The notes: a model not told the origin generated them from the sequence alone. Numbered from the stretch's first letter, positions 24,299-37,680 are shown. The stretch: DNA of 64,000 nt from Dendrocalamus latiflorus (GCA_017311315.1 CM029650.1:20555374-20619373), one strand, 5' to 3'. Numbers and translations are program-made.

Positions 24299-25110
24299 GG
24301 ATCCTATTATTTGAGAATATTTAAGTTGAACCTTCTCATACCTAGTGTTTTTATGTAGCTTGCATTTGGATCATAGGGTGTGGCTACTGGCTTATAGTCC
24401 ATAAATCCAAATCTGGTTAGGACCTTGTCTACATAATGGGATTGTGAAAGTATAATCCCATTCTCACCCTTTATAAGCTTAATATTTAAAATAACATCAG
24501 TCTCACCCAGATCTTTTATGTCAAAATTATGGGAAAGGAAAGACTTTGTTCTATTGATTAATCCATGTTGGTCCCAAAAAGCAATATGTCATCTATATAA
24601 AGGCATAGAATGACACCTTCACCCCTGCTAAACTGATAGCAGACACATGTATCGGCTTCGTTCACACAAAAGCCGATCGAGGTCATTGTACTATCGAATT
24701 TCTCATCCTATTACTTAGGAGCTTACTTTAGACCATACAAAGATTTAATCAATTAACATATTTCTTTTCTTACCCTTCAACCACAAAATCATCGGGTTGT
24801 TGTATGTAAATCTCCTCATCCAACTCTCTATTTAGGAAAGTGATCTTTACATCCATTTGATATACTTAGAGTTTGTATGTGGCAGCTAGTGCTAAAAGTA
24901 CCTGAATTGTGGGTAAACGAGCCATAGAAGAGTATGTATCAAAATAATCTTCTCCTTCTTTCTGCTTGAAATCTTTAGCCACTAAACGGGCCTTATAATT
25001 TTTTATAGTACCATAAGGTCTATGCTTTCTTTTAAAGATCCATTTGTAGCCTACTGGCTTACAACCAGGTGGAAGATCATTAATCTCCTAAGTTCCGTTA
25101 GCTATGATGG
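24299..25110 (-). pseudogene. Copia reverse transcriptase remnant
   Basis: Pieces on the minus strand include PPGCKPVGYKWIFKRK, KARLVAKDFKQKEG and the catalytic LCLYIDDILLFG near 24588-24610. The active-site aspartates are kept, but stops and frame changes break the frame. Confidence 0.82.
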
Positions 25111-25113
25111 AGT

Positions 25114-25599
25114 CTATCTCACTATGAACTGCCTCCTTCCAGTAATCCACACCAGGGATGCGTATGCCTCTGAAAGGGTTCGTGGTTCATCATCCACGAC
25201 ATATGTGACATAGTCATTGCTGAGTGACTTTTTAGTTCTCTGCCTCTTATTCCTCCTCAACTCCAACTCTAGAGCGGTGTTATCCACACTAGGAAGAATA
25301 GAGTGTTCATATGAACCAGAATGGTCAATGACTTCATTTGGTCTAACAGGAAACACATGCTCAAAGAATGTCGCATCACAAGATTCCATCACTATATTTG
25401 TAGCAATGTCACTCACCTCGGATTTAACCACTAGAAACCTATAAGCCGTACTATTAATAGCATATCCTAGAAAAACACAATCAACGGTGTTAGGACCAAA
25501 CTTTCTTTTCTTCGGGAATGGCACATGCACTTTTGTAAGGCATCCCCATGTCCGAAGAAATGACAGGTTAGGTTTTTTCAACTTCCATCCTGATTGCAA
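25114..25599 (-). pseudogene. Copia integrase C-terminal region and linker
   Basis: LSFLRTWGCLTKVHVPFPKK and the motif VDCVFLGYA are typical of the copia integrase C-terminal GKGY-like region. A charged linker follows, leading to the reverse transcriptase. Confidence 0.78.
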
Positions 25600-25710
25600 G
25601 GTGGAACCCTATTTAGGACATAATTAGCTATGAGAACTGCTTCACCCTACCAATAGTCCAACATACGTGAACTTTGGAGCATGGCGTTAACTAAGTCACA
25701 AAGAGTTCGG

Positions 25711-25986
25711 TTATATTCTTTCGGCTATTCCATTCGATTCAGGTGAGTATTGTGGAGTAATTTTATGAATTATTCCACTTTCTTCACAGAATTGAGAGAA
25801 TTCATTTGAGACGTACTCATCGCCTCGGTCTAACCGTAACCATTTGATTTTCCTTTCTAGTTGATTTTCAACTTCAGCTTTATAGATTTTAAAGTGTTCA
25901 AGTGATTCATCTTTTGACTTAAGTAAATAAATGTAGCAATACTTAGTCGCATCATTTATGAGAGTCAAAAGTACCATTTTCCACAT
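25711..25986 (-). pseudogene. Copia integrase catalytic core fragment
   Basis: Readable parts include INDATKYCYIYLLKSKDES and LRLDRGDEYVSNEF, then HKITPQYSPESNGIAERI. The two Asp positions and the Glu of a DDE core can be placed (residues near D13, D54 and E89 of this frame). Upstream and downstream parts are out of frame. Confidence 0.85.
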
Positions 25987-26584
25987 TTAGTTAATATTCT
26001 ATTTATTTCACAAAAATCTAAATGAATTAGTTTAAGTGGAGAATATGAAAAGGTTTTCGGGGCTGCTTTGCTTGTACGCACACTTTACACTTTGAATCCT
26101 TCTGATGATTATAGCTTGGAATTAAACCCATTTTGCTCAACTGCACAATAGCTTCAAAGTTAACATGACACAAAGTGGATGCCAAATATCACGAATTTTA
26201 TTGCAATGGGAAACATTATAAATGTTTACATTATTGAGATCAAGAATGGATAAGCAGAATATGCCTCCACTATCATAGCCTTTGCCCATAAAACTACTAA
26301 ATGTGATCAATACGACCTTATTGGACTCAAATACAAGCTTTTTTGCTTACCTACACAGCATCGACCCACTCAGCAAATTGCGAGTCATAGCAGGCACATA
26401 CAACACGTCTTTGAGGATGAGTGTTTTGCCCGAGGTAAGCTCCAGACAAATTTATCCAATCCCACGTACTATCGTAGTGGCTTCGTTACCCATTAGGACG
26501 GATCCACCACCTTCACCCTAAAATAAAGAGAAACAAGATCGATCAGCAGGCACATATATGTCTAGTAGCATCTGTATCAATCCA

Positions 26585-26788
26585 CTAATTAATTGGTGGA
26601 CTTGCCATAAAGGCCTGAGGTATATACTCTTCTGAACTGGTGTTAGCCAGTGCAACATTCACTTCAGCCTTGCAGCCTTTATGCTGACCAAGGGAAGGAC
26701 CCTTGCCCTTACGATTGCGGCAATGGTTGGCCTTATGACCAGCCTCCCTGTAAACAAAGCAGATGATGTCCTCCTTTTTCTTCTTCAT
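26585..26788 (-). pseudogene. Copia gag zinc-knuckle region, second Cys lost
   Basis: The knuckle reads ICFVYREAGHKANHCRNR. The expected C-x2-C-x4-H-x4-C has Tyr at the second Cys position. This would weaken metal binding, consistent with a dead element. Confidence 0.8.
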
Positions 26789-27472
26789 TTTCTTTGGTTG
26801 GAGTTTGACCTGGGTTGATTCTTGAACTTTGGTTTCCCAGAGCCTCCAGCACTCTTGACCGCCACCTGATAAGCTTGGACTTGAGCCTTCCCTATGCTAT
26901 CACCGGCTCTGGCACGCTCTTCGAAATTAATAGCAAGAGACAACTCATTGAGAGTCAAGCGCTCCTTCATATGTTGGCGAGCGGTAACAAAGTCATGCCA
27001 TGAGGGTAGTAACTTAGGCAGGATGATATTTACTTGAAACTTCTCTGGCAGGATGCAGTCGTACTGACTTAACTCACGTACATGGAGTTGTAGCTCATGG
27101 AGCTGCTCCATCACCGACCATCCCTCAATCATCTTATAGTTCAAGTAATTGGCAGTTATGAATGAATCATTATAATTATCCCCCTCTAGAATACTTCTCC
27201 TCAAGTTCGTCCTAGTGTTGCTTGCCATTCGTAAAGTTAACATAGATGTCGAACAGCCAGTTGGATAAGATGGCTAACAAACAGGCTAAGACTGAATTAT
27301 TCGCATCCTCCCACCACAACATTTCGACAGTTTCCAATGGGAACACCGGAGGATTTGAAATCACCCAAAGTAATTTGAGATTAGTCAGCCAAAGTTTTGT
27401 TTTAGCCTGCCAACGCTTAAAGTTGGCACCGTTAAACACTTCGGGCTTAACAGCATTGGACGAAGAAGCCAT
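26785..27472 (-). pseudogene. Copia gag polyprotein remnant
   Basis: The start codon at 27472 opens MASSSNAVKPEVFNGANFKR, the usual copia gag beginning. After a frame change near 27250 the UBN2-type gag domain continues to about 26800, with KMIEGWSVMEQLHELQ and LPPSWHDF-like blocks recognisable (here LPKLLPSWHDF). It packages the RNA in active elements. Confidence 0.82.
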
Positions 27473-27496
27473 TTCTTTGATGATTGGTTTTATGGA

Positions 27497-28579
27497 TTGT
27501 TGTAAATATTGCGGTATTAGCATGTATTTATATTTAATCCCAACATAATTGATAAAGACACATGCATGATATAAAAAGCATATAAATGACTTAACCAAAA
27601 TATAAACATATGAACCTTTTAAGTCATTGAAATAGAAACATATGCCCAACATATATATCATGTAAGAGTCTAAAATTAGCTTATCTACATGTAAACAGTG
27701 TATGTTGTTCCAACTGAATGTCGATTTCAACATAACATGTATGACCAAATATCATAAATATATCTCAAAATTGCAAAGAGCAAACAGCTGACATACTCAT
27801 AGTGCCGGTGATACTCAAAATCACCGAGAAGTAACTAAAGAAGGCAAGGCACGCAGGATGTGCTATCCCAGAAAACCAAGCACCTCGCTATGCCGAGCAA
27901 GAAGATGATGGAAATCAGAGATACAATGCCACACTCCTACCTCGAGTCGCCGAAGTAGAAGTTGAGGGTCGGGTAAACGCCGCATAAGACCGACAAGTAC
28001 TCCGGTTGAGAGCACCCGCGAACACCACGTTCAACCACATATCTTCCCCTTTTCAACTTGGCAACACTGAGTATAGCCCCCATTGCAAAATTCCCAATGT
28101 TTCTTTGTGACAAATCTCAAGGAAAAGCCACAAGAAACCACACGGGAAAGCCCAGGAGAGGCGAACTGGCCTTACACAGCCGCCGACGATGGAGAAGACC
28201 ATGGCAAATCGGCTGCCCCAAAGCCCGAATCGAGATAAAGCCAAGAGATTTAGGAGATCGGAGAGGAGAAGAAAGTGAACTCACTGCTTCGATGGAAAAG
28301 GAGAGGATGAGGCCGCCTTTTAAAGAGGGATCTAGGTAAAGGTCGACGGGCTACAGCCACGCTTGGCATCGAAGCGCCCGTGCCGGTGGCGCCTTCGTCG
28401 CCGTTGCGACCAGATCCAATCGGCCGGGAGACACGGTCTCTGGATGCTCCCCCGAACGACTCAGCCGAAAGGCTTCGGTCTTATCCCTTCTCTCGTTCCA
28501 CCGGAAGGTGGGACCCTCCTCCTTTTTTCCCTTTTTCATCAAATTGGGAAATTACCGATTTGCCCTTAGGAGTCCAACA
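27497..28579 (-). repeat. 5' LTR of the older copia element (1083 bp)
   Basis: It is the partner of 21595-23115, with many substitutions and a 475-bp shorter middle. It starts TGTTGTAAATATT on the plus strand and ends GAGTCCAACA. I could not recognise a normal primer-binding site next to its inner edge. Confidence 0.85.
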
Positions 28580-29466
28580 ACGGGTGCATCACATAACCCA
28601 CTCCTCTCGCTCCTATCATGCGCACGTATCTCTCCCTCATTTTCCAACCGCTCACGCTCTGAAGAACCATTTGGGAAGGTCTATGGTTTTTTTATGATGA
28701 ACCATTATCATTTTAGACGAGTGAAAATCTAAAATTTGCAAATTTTTCTAAACAACTTGTAGAAATAGATGATTTTGGGAAACTTAAGTCATGGGATGAT
28801 TTGGTGATCTATATCAGTGGTTATAGATTGCATGAGACATCTTATTGCTAATGTGGGTCAAGTTGTGAAAAATTTGTGCTCAAAAACGACATTTTTCATT
28901 GGATATGCATGGCCGCTTGGAGTCAACCATGGTGAACATCAAGGATCAGGGCTACACTCATGGAGGAGCCAAGGTTTAAAACGATCAAGATTGCTGGGTG
29001 AGATGGGTGGGCCCAAGCATGGTATAAGAAAGGTGGGAAATTTTGAAGGAAGTTCGAGCGACGGGTTGCACTATATGGCTTAATCAGTCTAAGTAAGGTG
29101 TGGGCTAGTGGAATAAGAACGGGAGAGACTTACTGATGCGTGGTAAGCCAGTGGTGCACCTACACATGGAAAGCATGACGATTGCTTACAATGGATGGAG
29201 ATGATCAGGTCAAGAAAGAGTATTTTGGTAGTTTAATCAAAATATCAAAAATTATCTTGGATTAAAACTGTGGCGCTTGAGCAGCGTTTGGGAGAACAGT
29301 TTAAGTCGAGAAGAAACTGAGAAGATCAAGTTAAATCAAGGCTATGGACTTAGCAGATTCGGACTTATTACTTTAAAAAACGTACATAAGTGCAATATGT
29401 GAGTTAAACCCCATGTGTGATATTATTGGGTTTCCCTATATGTGCTAAGTGGATAGTATCAACTAA
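28580..29466. other. Unassigned repetitive-looking DNA
   Basis: No frame with a domain. The sequence has the texture of retrotransposon LTR or untranslated sequence, but I cannot find a partner copy in the window. Confidence 0.4.
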
Positions 29467-29766
29467 GGTGGTGATCGGTTCGGCTGAAAGCCTCATGGCT
29501 TATGGCTGAAAACACTGTAGCTGGCTGAAAAAAGTACTGTAGCTGACAGAGGCTTATTTACCATAATTAAATTTAAAAAAATTTAAAAATAGAAAAAAAC
29601 ATATTAGCCCATCACGTATAATGTAAACAAATATGAGGAAAAAAGAACCGGTAAAAAAACTCAAAAAAAGCCAAAAGTTCAAAAAAAAGACGAAATTTAT
29701 GAATAGTGCAAAAATAAGCTGAAGCCATAAGCTGAAGCCAGAAGCTGAAGCCATATTGATCAGAGC
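29467..29766. mobile_element. Possible MITE, about 300 bp
   Basis: TGATCGGTTCGGCTGAAAGC at the left and repeated AAGCTGAAGCCA units at the right, ending ATATTGATCA, form an imperfect inverted pair. The interior is A-rich and non-coding. The exact ends and TSD are not resolved. Confidence 0.5.
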
Positions 29767-32701
29767 CTAAAAGTTAGATAGGGTTGGCTAGCCCATCTAT
29801 TTAACGGGTTGGGATGGAGATTTGTAGTTAATCATCCAACCATCATATCTTGAGACTAAGTGTCCGTGAGTTCTAGGGTTAGGATTTAAGAGAAGTTGAG
29901 TGTTGTGATATGCTCTCTTATCCTTCAGGAGGAATGGTTGTAAAATCTTCAACCTTAAGTAGCAATATATCAATATTTGCTCTTGATTTGGTTGATTTTT
30001 TCTCATCTCTCTCCCCCATTCTTCATTTTACTATGCCAAGAATATATAATAGATAGAGATAATGTTTGGAAATTAATCTCTATCCATCTAGATACTTACA
30101 TAGTAAGTTCATGAAGGAATCTAGTTTTTGCTCTTTTTGACCTCTCCGAGTGATTTCTTGATCCAGCTGCTTCTACCTTAATTTTATTGGTATTGTAACT
30201 TGCTGTGACATGCGAGAATATATCTAAAGCCATCTTGGTCGTGATTCACCCATGAGTAAGTCAGATTCTCGAAACGGCTTCGTGAGCCTAAAATGTATGT
30301 GTCATCCGCTGTTGTCTTGAAAAGTACAGACAAAAGCCATCAATTGTAACAAAAAACTATTAGCCATAGCAAAAAAAAAGAACCCAGTTACACACCTTGC
30401 TGGTAGGCCCCATATACGTAGGCCATGCGCACTTATGTTTAAAAAAAGATAAAAGCAAAAACCTAAAAGCTAAAAAAAGATGAAATTAAGAAATTAGAAA
30501 GTAGAAACTAAAATCCTAACGAAAAAGCTAAAATGAGCAGGCAAAGCGATCCCGTTGATGTGGTAGCTAGTGGAATAACAATAATTAAGGTTAGGGGAAA
30601 AGGAAGTACAGGAAGAGAACATAAAGTGGAGTGCCAATGTGCTATAACAAACGTGCGGGTTGACTCGCAGTTAGTGCTTCCTTTTTCACTTGCGTGCAGG
30701 TGCAGGATCACTTACGGCACTTCTAAGAGGTGATATATGCAATGTCTATAGAATACTAAGTAAGCAATAAGTTGAAGTGAAAGAGTAATTAAAAAACAAA
30801 AAGATGATAGTAGCGCTCATGCAAGGCATTGCCCATTTGAAAAGACTAAGAAAATTAGAGAATAGAGATTGGTAAAAAAGAGAGAGGAGATGAGATAAGA
30901 GAGAAGAAATTAATTAAGTAGACTAATTACTATATATCATGTATTAAGAAGGTTGTTTCTAGTTTTATGTGTTAGAAATAGGCCCATTTTAGTGAGGCCA
31001 ATTTCGTATAATTCCAAAATATATATGATTTAATACCATATTGTTAAAGCAAGGTAGAGGAGACCAATTTATAAGGTAGAGTCTTTGCCATCCCTTGAAT
31101 CATGTGATACATGTATGGTGATGTCATTAGAAGGGCTTTGGCTAATCACACGCACGTGCGTATTCACGCATTTTCGCGTGAAAATCGTGTGACTTGTGAC
31201 TTACCAGAGAGTTAACACTGGTTAATCTGTGATTTGATAAAACAGTTACCAGTGAATAATTTTGTTTAACACAGCAGTTACTAGTTAATAACAGCAGTGC
31301 CCTTATAAGGGCCTGGAGACATCTAGGAAAAGAACAGAGCATTCCACCTCCATTCTTTCTATACTTTCTTCTCTGCGAACTTGTGCTGTTGTGTTGTGTC
31401 TCTGAATCTCGCCGACCTTTCTTCACAGCGTCCATCTAGAAGGAGGGAGAACGGCTATTTCTAAACCATTACCTCAGAGAGTACTTACACGGGCGGCAAT
31501 AAGGTTTCTGAGTAGCGCATTTGCGCGACCGCTCTTGCACTGCATCGTCTATGTTCTGCACTACATCAAGCCCGCGCTGCTTCCTGTTCTTCATCAAGCC
31601 TAATAGTAAGTCATTCGCGCGTTCGTTCGACTTTAATACTATACTTTCCTTGCGTATATTCTAAAGTATTATGAGTAGCCTACTGTTAGTAGTGAGTTTT
31701 ACATCACTAGTTTTTTGTATTTGTCTTCTAGTAAAACTTAGAATTAAAATATTACCCACATTTTCAACATTATGTCTATATGATATGGTAAACTATAGAT
31801 ATTGCTATACAGTGTGTGCACTAGGAGTACCCTTATTAATCATGGGAAGCTGAAATTTTTTTCTAAAAAATGTGGATTTGCTGAGCGCAATCATGCCGGC
31901 GCAATTAAACGGCAACTGATTCGATCGAGCATCCTGTAGAACAGCTAGCTGCGTGGAATGAGAAGAATTGCTAGATTCTAAGAGTGCTGCCTGTCCTTGT
32001 TGCAATTGATAAGTAAGCTTTTAGGCTTTTATGCATCGGGCACCAACCTAGTACTGTGTTTTTTAGGTTATGGTTAATGAATTTTAACTATGATTGATAG
32101 CTTTTTTATATTTTTTCGCATGGCAGCGGACGATGGAGATGCCAATACGTATAACATACAAAGTTTTAGATTTAAGCTGTTTAAAAAATTTATTTCAAAA
32201 AACTGCTCTATTTTAATGTTTAGTTTTTTAACTTTTCAAGAAATTATAAGAAAGAACTGAAGAACACACACCGGACCTGTACTATAAGACCTAGCCCTTC
32301 CACACCGGACCTGTACTCTCCCCCGCTTATTAGTACGATTTTATTCCAAATCCAAAGGAGCTAGAAGCTAGCAAAAGCGCCTACACATAACAGAAGCCAC
32401 GTGTCTAACGACTTCATACAGTACTAATTGGAGGCACAATGTTCATATGCATAGAGCATCCAAGGAAACGATAGTCTGTATGCTAAAGTGCGAACTGGTT
32501 ACGCATTTAACACTAGTTATTTTTTAAAATTTAACCCTAAACATTCGTTTTTTTAAAAAGTCTCACCTCTGAGCTCAGAAAACACGGCAAGTGACACTAG
32601 TCACCTGCCGTACCCCTAGTTCACTAGGGCATTTAGCGTGCGGCATACGAGGCGATAGCGGTAGGCGCCCATGCAGGTGTGGCAGCAGCATGGGCCCACG
32701 A
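29767..32701. other. Unassigned DNA with LTR-like pieces
   Basis: The stretch 31130-31640 has a TATA-like CCTTATAAGGGCC near 31300, a pyrimidine-rich leader and an abrupt end, all typical of an LTR U3-R-U5, but no partner copy or TSD was found. About 29840-30300 looks similar. No protein domain is visible. The short frames here are not called. Confidence 0.4.
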
Positions 32702-35400
32702 TATAACATCCTATTTTTCAGAATGTTCTTGAAGCTTTTAAATAAAATTCACCTGTTGGAATTTTCTTGAATTAATTAAAACTTAATTGAAATTTTTAGA
32801 AATTAAAAATATTTAATTTGAATTAAATAAACATCAATCATTTCCAAAAATTATTTTATTTAGATTCCTTGTATTTCAAGGAATTTTTCTAAATTTTTGG
32901 AATTTATTTGCTATTTTCTAGAGCTCAAATAGATTTAATCCTATTTCTGAAATTAGAAAATGCTAAAAATCTCCTAAAAGGCCTTAGGGCTGAAACCCTA
33001 TTTCTCGACCCAGTCCACCCAAGCCATCCACACCCAACTTTTCCCTTCGGTTGGGCCCGCCAGCCAATCACGACTTCCATGTGTCGGTCATTCAGGTCAC
33101 AACCCACACAGGCCGTTGGATCTCGCCTAGTGCCACGAGTCATGCCATGTCACCACCACATCAGCACTAGGTGTCATGTCAGCAAACCGCCTACACATAC
33201 TATTCCGTGAGCCGAGTTCACCATAGACCACACTATTCCGTGAATCGGTTCATAGCACTGTAACTTTTCATAATTTTTTAGGAATTTATTTTCTAGAAAA
33301 TTTTTCAAGAGCCCATTCTTCTTCGTCCTAGCTCTGATTGACCTGATGCTTTTCGTAAATTTATCTAAAATTGAGCTCTATCTTTTGCTTCTAGTTTTAA
33401 GGTTGTTGGAGTTTAATTGAATTTTATTTGTGTTTGGATTGTTTTTCGTCTCGTTCGATAACGTCTTTGAAGGAACTGAAGCGGGATCTAAAGACCAAGA
33501 ACAGGTAATTGAGCAAGGCTAAGGAAAGTCATAACCTTTGATTATATTAAATCTAGTTTTCAAATCTATTTATTTATTATTTTCTTTAAAATTATCATGC
33601 ATTGCTAATTTAATACAAACCTTTGTATCTGGTAGTTATTATCCAACTTAATTAATTCCATCTTGATAACTGAATGCTATGATTCCATTGTCACCATAGG
33701 ATTGGTATTTATCTAGCGATATAATACTAGTACGTTTTGTTCATCATCACATATTGATTAATTAATTAATTTTAATTTAATGAGATACTGAATCGTGGTG
33801 ATTAGCCGTAGCTATAAAATTTGAGTACCATGACTTATGTAGTGTCATTGGTATTGGTTATACAAAATAGTTTTCACTTGGACGAGTGATCATGCAATAA
33901 AGGCGGAAAGTGTGGCTAGCACTTTTTGGGACGTAGATATCTCGCCTGGGTAATGTCTACGGACATAACTTTTTGCACCATTGATCTGAGACTTACCGTA
34001 TAACCACATGTCCAGTATGGGATGGACCTGATTAATTAATTTGTGATGTTTCAATTTTCGTTTTGCCATTGAGATGTTAGTGGGTGTCGGTTAGACATTT
34101 CCATGAGGGCATAAGAGGGCTTTGTCCGATTAGGTGGTTAGCCTACTCGGCCATGAAATCTTAATTAGCAAATGGAGCTGAGTTGAGGTTGAGCATTGTA
34201 AATGCCTTGTTATGATTTTCTTAGTCAGTATACCTAAGAAAGCGTGTTGCTCGAGTGTCATATGGGTAAAATTATGTAACTTATGTAGAGTGTAAAACTA
34301 TTCAAATATATGTGTCCCCGGTTTGGACAATACTTAATGATTTCACATGAAGGGTGGAGATTTTTGTGAAAACCTGTTGGGTGAAGGTTAGAAAGTGAAT
34401 GGTTAGTTCACTGGTGGTTCATTATGTGAATGGTTAGTTCACATGTGGTTCATTAAGTGAATGGTCAGTTTACTTGTGGTTATTCAATTCCTTTAACTTT
34501 GTTTAAAACTGGTTTCTAATTCTCAATTTGGTTTCTCTTACTTGTGGTGCCATAGATGTCTCGAGTTTCCCACAATCAGAGTGAAGGTTGGCCTGGACTT
34601 CTCCGAGTTTTGTTGCAGAGTTTGGATCAACGAGGCAGCCCATTTATTTTACCAAGGATGAGAAGGCAATGGGTCAATGCATTGGTTTTGTCACAAGATT
34701 GTACTTCTCTACAAGAATCGGCAGCCAAGTTCTCCACCATGGCTTGAAGTATACTAGTGCTCATGAAGACTTGTCCATGCAAGGAGTTACGTGCAAAGCT
34801 GTTTAACGCCTTTGCAAGTTGTATAGAATCTATCTATCAAAGATTATTCAGAAGTTTGAAGAGCAATATGTAGCTACGCCCAGTGTAGCAGAGCAAGAGG
34901 AAGCAATGGAGGAACCACTGCCGCAGTCGCCAGTGCCTCTACCGTCGCCTACGCCACCCAGTCCAGAGGAGAGATAACGCATAATGGGCAATCATCAGGA
35001 GTATCTCCGGTGTTTCATTCCAATCGAAGCAAGAGAGCCATCGCCACAAGTTCGCAACTCGTGGGTGTTCTACAGCGACTCAAAGCCAGAGTCAAGCGAT
35101 CCTTGGTGGGGCTGGAATGGGAGCCATCAGATTAGACCCTTCTATAGTTTTAGTTTCGAATAAAATGTTTTTGTTTTCTTTTATAGTTGTTTGTGATGTG
35201 AGCTGCAGTTTTGATTTAGGCATTATGTTGCAGTCATGTCAAAGATTTTATATTTGAGTAATTTAGTGCTTCTTTTGTTAGCCTTCTGGCTAAGTGCTTG
35301 CTTAGTTTAAGTTGCCATTAGTTTTCCTCTTAGAAAAGCTTACCACTTATTTATGCTTTTCTCTCTCTTCTTATAGGCCTATGAAGTCGGTCTTTTGACA
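32702..35400 (+). repeat. 5' LTR of the gypsy element, partly replaced interior
   Basis: It begins TATAACATCC (TG changed to TA). It is collinear, with gaps, with the solo LTR at 39549-42561 from about 32712 to 34510, apart from a GC-rich block found only in the solo LTR. From 34540 to about 35200 it holds sequence absent from the solo LTR. The likely end is near GGTCTTTTGACA at about 35400. No clear primer-binding site follows. Confidence 0.65.
34556..35163 (+). other. Coding-like block within the gypsy LTR
   Basis: One plus-strand frame contains few stops over about 570 bases (from about 34588). It includes TRIGSQVLHHGLKYTSAHED and a Pro-rich stretch with LPQSPVPLPSPTPPSPEE, then VFYSDSKPESSDPWWGWNG. 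Stops occur near 34805 and 34977. It is not a standard gag or pol part and I do not recognise the protein. It could be sequence captured by the LTR or chance. Confidence 0.4.
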
Positions 35401-35463
35401 ATCGTCACCTTTCAAAGCAATTAAAAGATAGTTGATACATGTAACACAGTTGGTCGTAGTTAG

Positions 35464-36480
35464 ATGAATCAGGAACCAGGCAGCAGCTCTGTAGATCCAT
35501 CGACCCAAGGGCTATAGGCAACACCGTTTGGGTTGGATCCAATCTTAATTCAGTTCATGGCAGCGCAGACTCAGTTGATGAACACCATGATGCAAAATAT
35601 GAATACCATGATGAACCGATAGAATTAGGAAGCTCTTGCGCCTCAGCCGATACGATATTAGTCAAAGTTTACTGAATTCAAGTCAAATTTTACTGAATTC
35701 ATGTGGACAAGACCAACGACATATTTTGTTCTTCTAAACCTTTGAAGGCTGATGATTGGGTTTGTTCTATAGAAAAGAAGCTAAATGTGGCTCAATGCAC
35801 AGACTGAGAGAAAGTTCTCTATGCCGCTCACCAGTTGGAAGGTGTTGTTGCAAAGTGGTAGGAGAACTACTATGTCGCTCATGAGGATCAGGGTAGCATT
35901 GTTTGGGCTAAGTTCACACAGCTTTTTGCCACACCCGTATCTTAGATGGGGTGGTTGAGATGAAGAAGGAAGAGTTTTGAGAGCTGCAGCAAAAGAACAT
36001 GTATGTGATTAAATGTCTCAAAAAGTTCATCAGTTGGCTCGTTATGCACCAGAGGATGTTACCATAGATGATGCACGCCAAAAGCAATTCAAGAGGGATT
36101 AAATCCTGGATTGAAAGTTCAACTTGTGGGCAACGATTATGCTAGTTTTCAGAACAAGGTGAATAAATCAATACTCATTGAAGAGAGTCACCATGAGTTG
36201 AAAGAGTCTCGTAAGAGAAGAATGATGCAGCAAGGAGCCCAGATGCATCAGTCTTAGAAGGCTTGCTTCAATGCTTGTCAACTGGCACATGTACCTCAAT
36301 AGTCAGGATTTAGGACTCAAGCACCTGTGCCTTGTCATAATATTTCTAGACCATGCTCTATTAATGCTAGTAATCAACCATAGAGGAATGCCAACCCCGC
36401 TACCTTAATCACCTGTTTCAAGTGTCATGAGCCTGGTCACTATGCCAACAAGTGTCCATAGAAGCAAGCCTCGACGCCAA
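35464..36480 (+). pseudogene. Gypsy gag remnant with zinc knuckle
   Basis: It starts MNQEPGSSSVDPSTQG and ends with an intact knuckle CFKCHEPGHYANKC at about 36418-36459 (C-x2-C-x4-H-x4-C). Several in-frame stops and frame changes lie between these points. Confidence 0.78.
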
Positions 36481-36674
36481 TTTTTTTAACCTAGGAGCTA
36501 CACCAGATAGAACCCCTACCTCAGAATAAGGTTGTGGAGTGCCCTAAGTTTCAAGTCAAGCTAGTCGAGCGTCGCAATTCATTGTCAGGGTACAAGTAAA
36601 CCATACCACCGCAGAAGAGGCTCAAGCAGTGCCAGATGTTGTGATAGGTAAGTTCCTAGTAAACTCAGTGCCTG

Positions 36675-37035
36675 CTACAATTTATTTGATTCTGGAGTTT
36701 CAGATTCATTTGTTTCTCAGAGTTTTGCTATTAAGAAATGGTTGGAAACTGTCGTTCTTGAATATGTTCTTTTGATTCAATCCCCGAGCTCAGAATTGAG
36801 TACAAATCAGCAATGCTTGGGAGTTAAGATAACTATTCAAGGAGTGGAATTTCTCACTAATCTCATTATCTTGGATATTCAATCTTTGTATGTAATTATG
36901 AGAATGGATTGGCTTACGAAACACCGGGCGGTGTTGGATTGTGGAAATAGAGCTCTTACAATAGTTAGTCTAGATGGGAATAGGATGAAATTTGAAGCTA
37001 GCATGAACCAGTCAGGAAAGGTTATGGTTTGTTAG
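36675..37035 (+). pseudogene. Gypsy aspartic protease domain remnant
   Basis: LFDSGVSDSFVSQSFA carries the retropepsin D-S-G active-site motif. A later IMRMDWLTKHRAVLDC matches the conserved second half of gypsy proteases (usually G-M-D-W-L). It would cleave the gag-pol polyprotein in an active element. The frame is open from 36742, but the start of the domain is in another frame. Confidence 0.8.
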
Positions 37036-37059
37036 AGTAAAGGTATCATGTTGGAGGAT

Positions 37060-37680
37060 TTGCCAGTTGTTAGAGAGTTTTTCAATTTATTTCCAGATGA
37101 TCTTCCAGGAATACCGCCTGACCGAGAGGTTAATTTTCAATTGAGTTAGTCTCTAATACTTCGCCTATATCCAAGAGACTGTATCGGATGCCTACTAATG
37201 AGTTGGCAGAACTGAAAAAGCAAATTCAGGAGTTACAAGACAAATGTTATGTAAGACCTAGTTCATCCCCATGGGGAACGCTAGTGTTGTTTGTCAAGAA
37301 GAATGGTGATCAGCATATGTGTGTTGACTATCGAGCATTCAACAAGGTTACTATCAAGACAAGTATCCATTGCCTAGAATTGATGATTTGTTTGATCAAC
37401 TTAAGGGTGCTGAAGTGTTTTTCAACATTGATTTGAGATCAAGATACCATAATTGAAAATTCATCTGGAGGACATTCCCAGACAATGTTCTCTACACGTT
37501 ATGGTCAGTATGAGTTCACAGTAATGTCTTTTGGGTTAACTAATGCCCTAGCTTATTTCTTGTATTTGATGAATAAGGTGTTTATGGAGTACTTGAACAA
37601 GTTTGTCATTGTGTTCATCAATGACATTTTGATTTATTCCAAGGATGAGAAAGAACATGTATAGCTTTTGAGGTTAGTGT
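37060..37680 (+). pseudogene. Gypsy reverse transcriptase remnant, active site changed
   Basis: Parts visible are PDDLPGIPPDREV, then YEFTVMSFGLTNA and VFINDILIYSKDEKEH (37611 onward). The usual F-x-D-D box reads FIND, so the first catalytic Asp is Asn. Frame changes also separate the palm segments. Confidence 0.85.

Larger units (their letters stand above)
21595..28579 (-). mobile_element. Ty1/copia retrotransposon, complete but decayed
   Basis: The element runs from TG(G/T)TGTAAATATT to GAGTCCAACA and is flanked by ACGGG at 21590-21594 and 28580-28584. On the minus strand the order is 5' LTR (27497-28579), gag, zinc knuckle, integrase, reverse transcriptase, RNase H, 3' LTR (21595-23115). 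Integrase precedes reverse transcriptase, as in copia elements. Stops and frame changes interrupt every domain, and the LTRs differ at many positions, so it is an old insertion. Confidence 0.92.
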
